From an uncultured Prevotella sp. (lineage in GTDB: Bacteria; Bacteroidota; Bacteroidia; Bacteroidales; Bacteroidaceae): a DNA stretch of 43,696 bases. The notes beneath the pieces are model-generated. The model made no database searches, was not told the origin of the DNA, and saw nothing but the letters and a program-made list of their open reading frames with translations. The position numbers and the translations under genes are program-made. The stretch covers positions 1 to 43,696 of the forward strand of contig CAJOGK010000044.1 of assembly GCA_905234145.1 (NCBI GenBank). Direction: 5' to 3'. Below are positions 42,983 through 43,696 of this stretch, piece by piece (position 1 is the first letter of the stretch; each line of letters begins with the position of its first letter).

Positions 42983-43696
42983 TTACCGCGGATTGAGGTT
43001 GAATCTTAATCCGAAGCTGATGGAGGGTGCCAAGGGATGCTCTTTGTAATAATGTTCGAGGTTGGAACCATCGTCGAAATAATAGCCAAGAGATGGCTCC
43101 AGGTAGACTCCGAGTTGCGGAGTAAATGAATATTCTGCTCCTGCTGCAGCATTGAGAGACCATTGCCAGGGCTTTTCAATATCAACCCCATCAGAACTCT
43201 TATAGTCGAATGACGCATTGATACATTTCTCGAGCATGACACTTCCTGAGAGATACAAGCGGAAATGACCAGAAGACCACAATTGCCAGACCATGCCAAT
43301 AGGTATGCCTAAATAATGCAGCTTCTGATTGTAGTTTATATTGTAGAGGGGTATGCTGCATTCTGTATAGAGATAAGTATAGCTGATTCCGCTTAGCAGA
43401 GATAGCCGGTCGTTAAGCTGGTAATGCACACTGAGGCCGAAACGTAAAGGCAGACGATGCTTCCAGACGAATTCTGTCTGGGCGTTTGAAAACTGGCTGG
43501 TGATACCATAAAAAGCGTAATCTATGGAATTAACGTTTTTATAGTACAGAAGATTTGTATTAACAGAGTTGTTGGCTGCAAGCAGTCCACCAGATGCGGT
43601 CAGGCCTAAAGACCATCTGTCGGATGTCTCATTGCGTTTTGGCGATGGTTCGGATGACGGCAGTTGATAAGTCCTAGGATCATCCACCGGCTTCTT
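42983..43696 (-). CDS. Outer-membrane beta-barrel protein, C-terminal part
   Basis: The frame is open to the window edge (KKPVDDPR precedes the GTG at 43687), so the N-terminus lies outside. Visible: a polar linker, then ~190 residues of alternating strands (RWSLGLTASGGLLAANNS, LPLRFGLSVHYQLNDRLSLL, LGVYLEPSLGYYF, ending SISFGLRFNLNPR with a barrel-like C-terminus), like PorT-type or anti-sigma/barrel fusion proteins of Bacteroidales. The missing part would show whether it has a cytoplasmic anti-sigma domain. Confidence 0.7.
   Translation of the reverse strand, partial: KKPVDDPRTYQLPSSEPSPKRNETSDRWSLGLTASGGLLAANNSVNTNLLYYKNVNSIDYAFYGITSQFSNAQTEFVWKHRLPLRFGLSVHYQLNDRLSLLSGISYTYLYTECSIPLYNINYNQKLHYLGIPIGMVWQLWSSGHFRLYLSGSVMLEKCINASFDYKSSDGVDIEKPWQWSLNAAAGAEYSFTPQLGVYLEPSLGYYFDDGSNLEHYYKEHPLAPSISFGLRFNLNPR

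Overview
The window looks like a Bacteroidales chromosome, most likely a Prevotella-type species. The evidence is the gene content (GH97 alpha-glucosidase, FecR/DUF4974 anti-sigma with an STN-containing TonB receptor, DUF2851, DUF3332, VirE-type ATPases, an atypical long PurF) and repeated Bacteroidota -7 promoter boxes (TAnnTTTG), several with a TTTG element about 20 bp upstream. No rRNA, tRNA, IS transposase or CRISPR array was seen.

Layout. 1-1451 (+): end of a PP2C phosphatase/HATPase fusion, a STAS protein and a coiled-coil AraC-type regulator, a partner-switching set. 1438-11578 (-): a long minus-strand block with a broken GH97 gene, ybeY, coaD, a sigma/anti-sigma/TonB-receptor trio, ruvB, DUF2207 and lemA. 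11650-14780 (+): an accessory patch with a LytTR remnant, two small proteins, a vapBC pair whose toxin has lost its middle, and a short VirE ATPase gene behind phased repeats and bracketed by a 43-bp inverted repeat. 14782-19520 (-): an overlapping ABC/PqqD/S26-peptidase/HprK-like set (peptide maturation or export type; the ABC gene is frameshifted), DUF3332 and dusB. 19625-22051 (+): DUF2851 and dprA. 22055-30108 (-): pyrG, purF-like, carA, a half-length carB and asnB, an operon built on glutamine amidotransferases. 30350-39356: TorF-like porin, amt and glnK (-), then gltB (broken) and gltD (+). 39365-42325 (-): a DUF4130-type protein and a full-length VirE ATPase with its own upstream phased repeats. 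42983-43696 (-): end of an outer-membrane beta-barrel protein.

How it works together. From 22 to 39 kb is an ammonium-assimilation island: Amt imports ammonium under PII control, GltBD makes glutamate from glutamine and 2-oxoglutarate, and five neighbouring enzymes spend glutamine on CTP, purine, carbamoyl phosphate and asparagine. A 14-bp motif recurs between glnK and gltB and may be the shared operator.

Most unusual signals. (1) Two VirE-type ATPase genes, 26 kb apart, each preceded by repeats with strict 11/12-bp and 21/22-bp periods, i.e. one and two helical turns. (2) carB stops at the boundary between its two synthetase halves. (3) Three conserved genes (GH97, ABC, gltB) are interrupted by frame changes at conserved motifs. 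(4) Low-complexity intergenic repeats lie in frame inside CarA, GltB, GltD and the ABC protein. (5) Inverted-repeat elements sit directly after stop codons inside operons. Frameshifts could be assembly errors; reads would decide.
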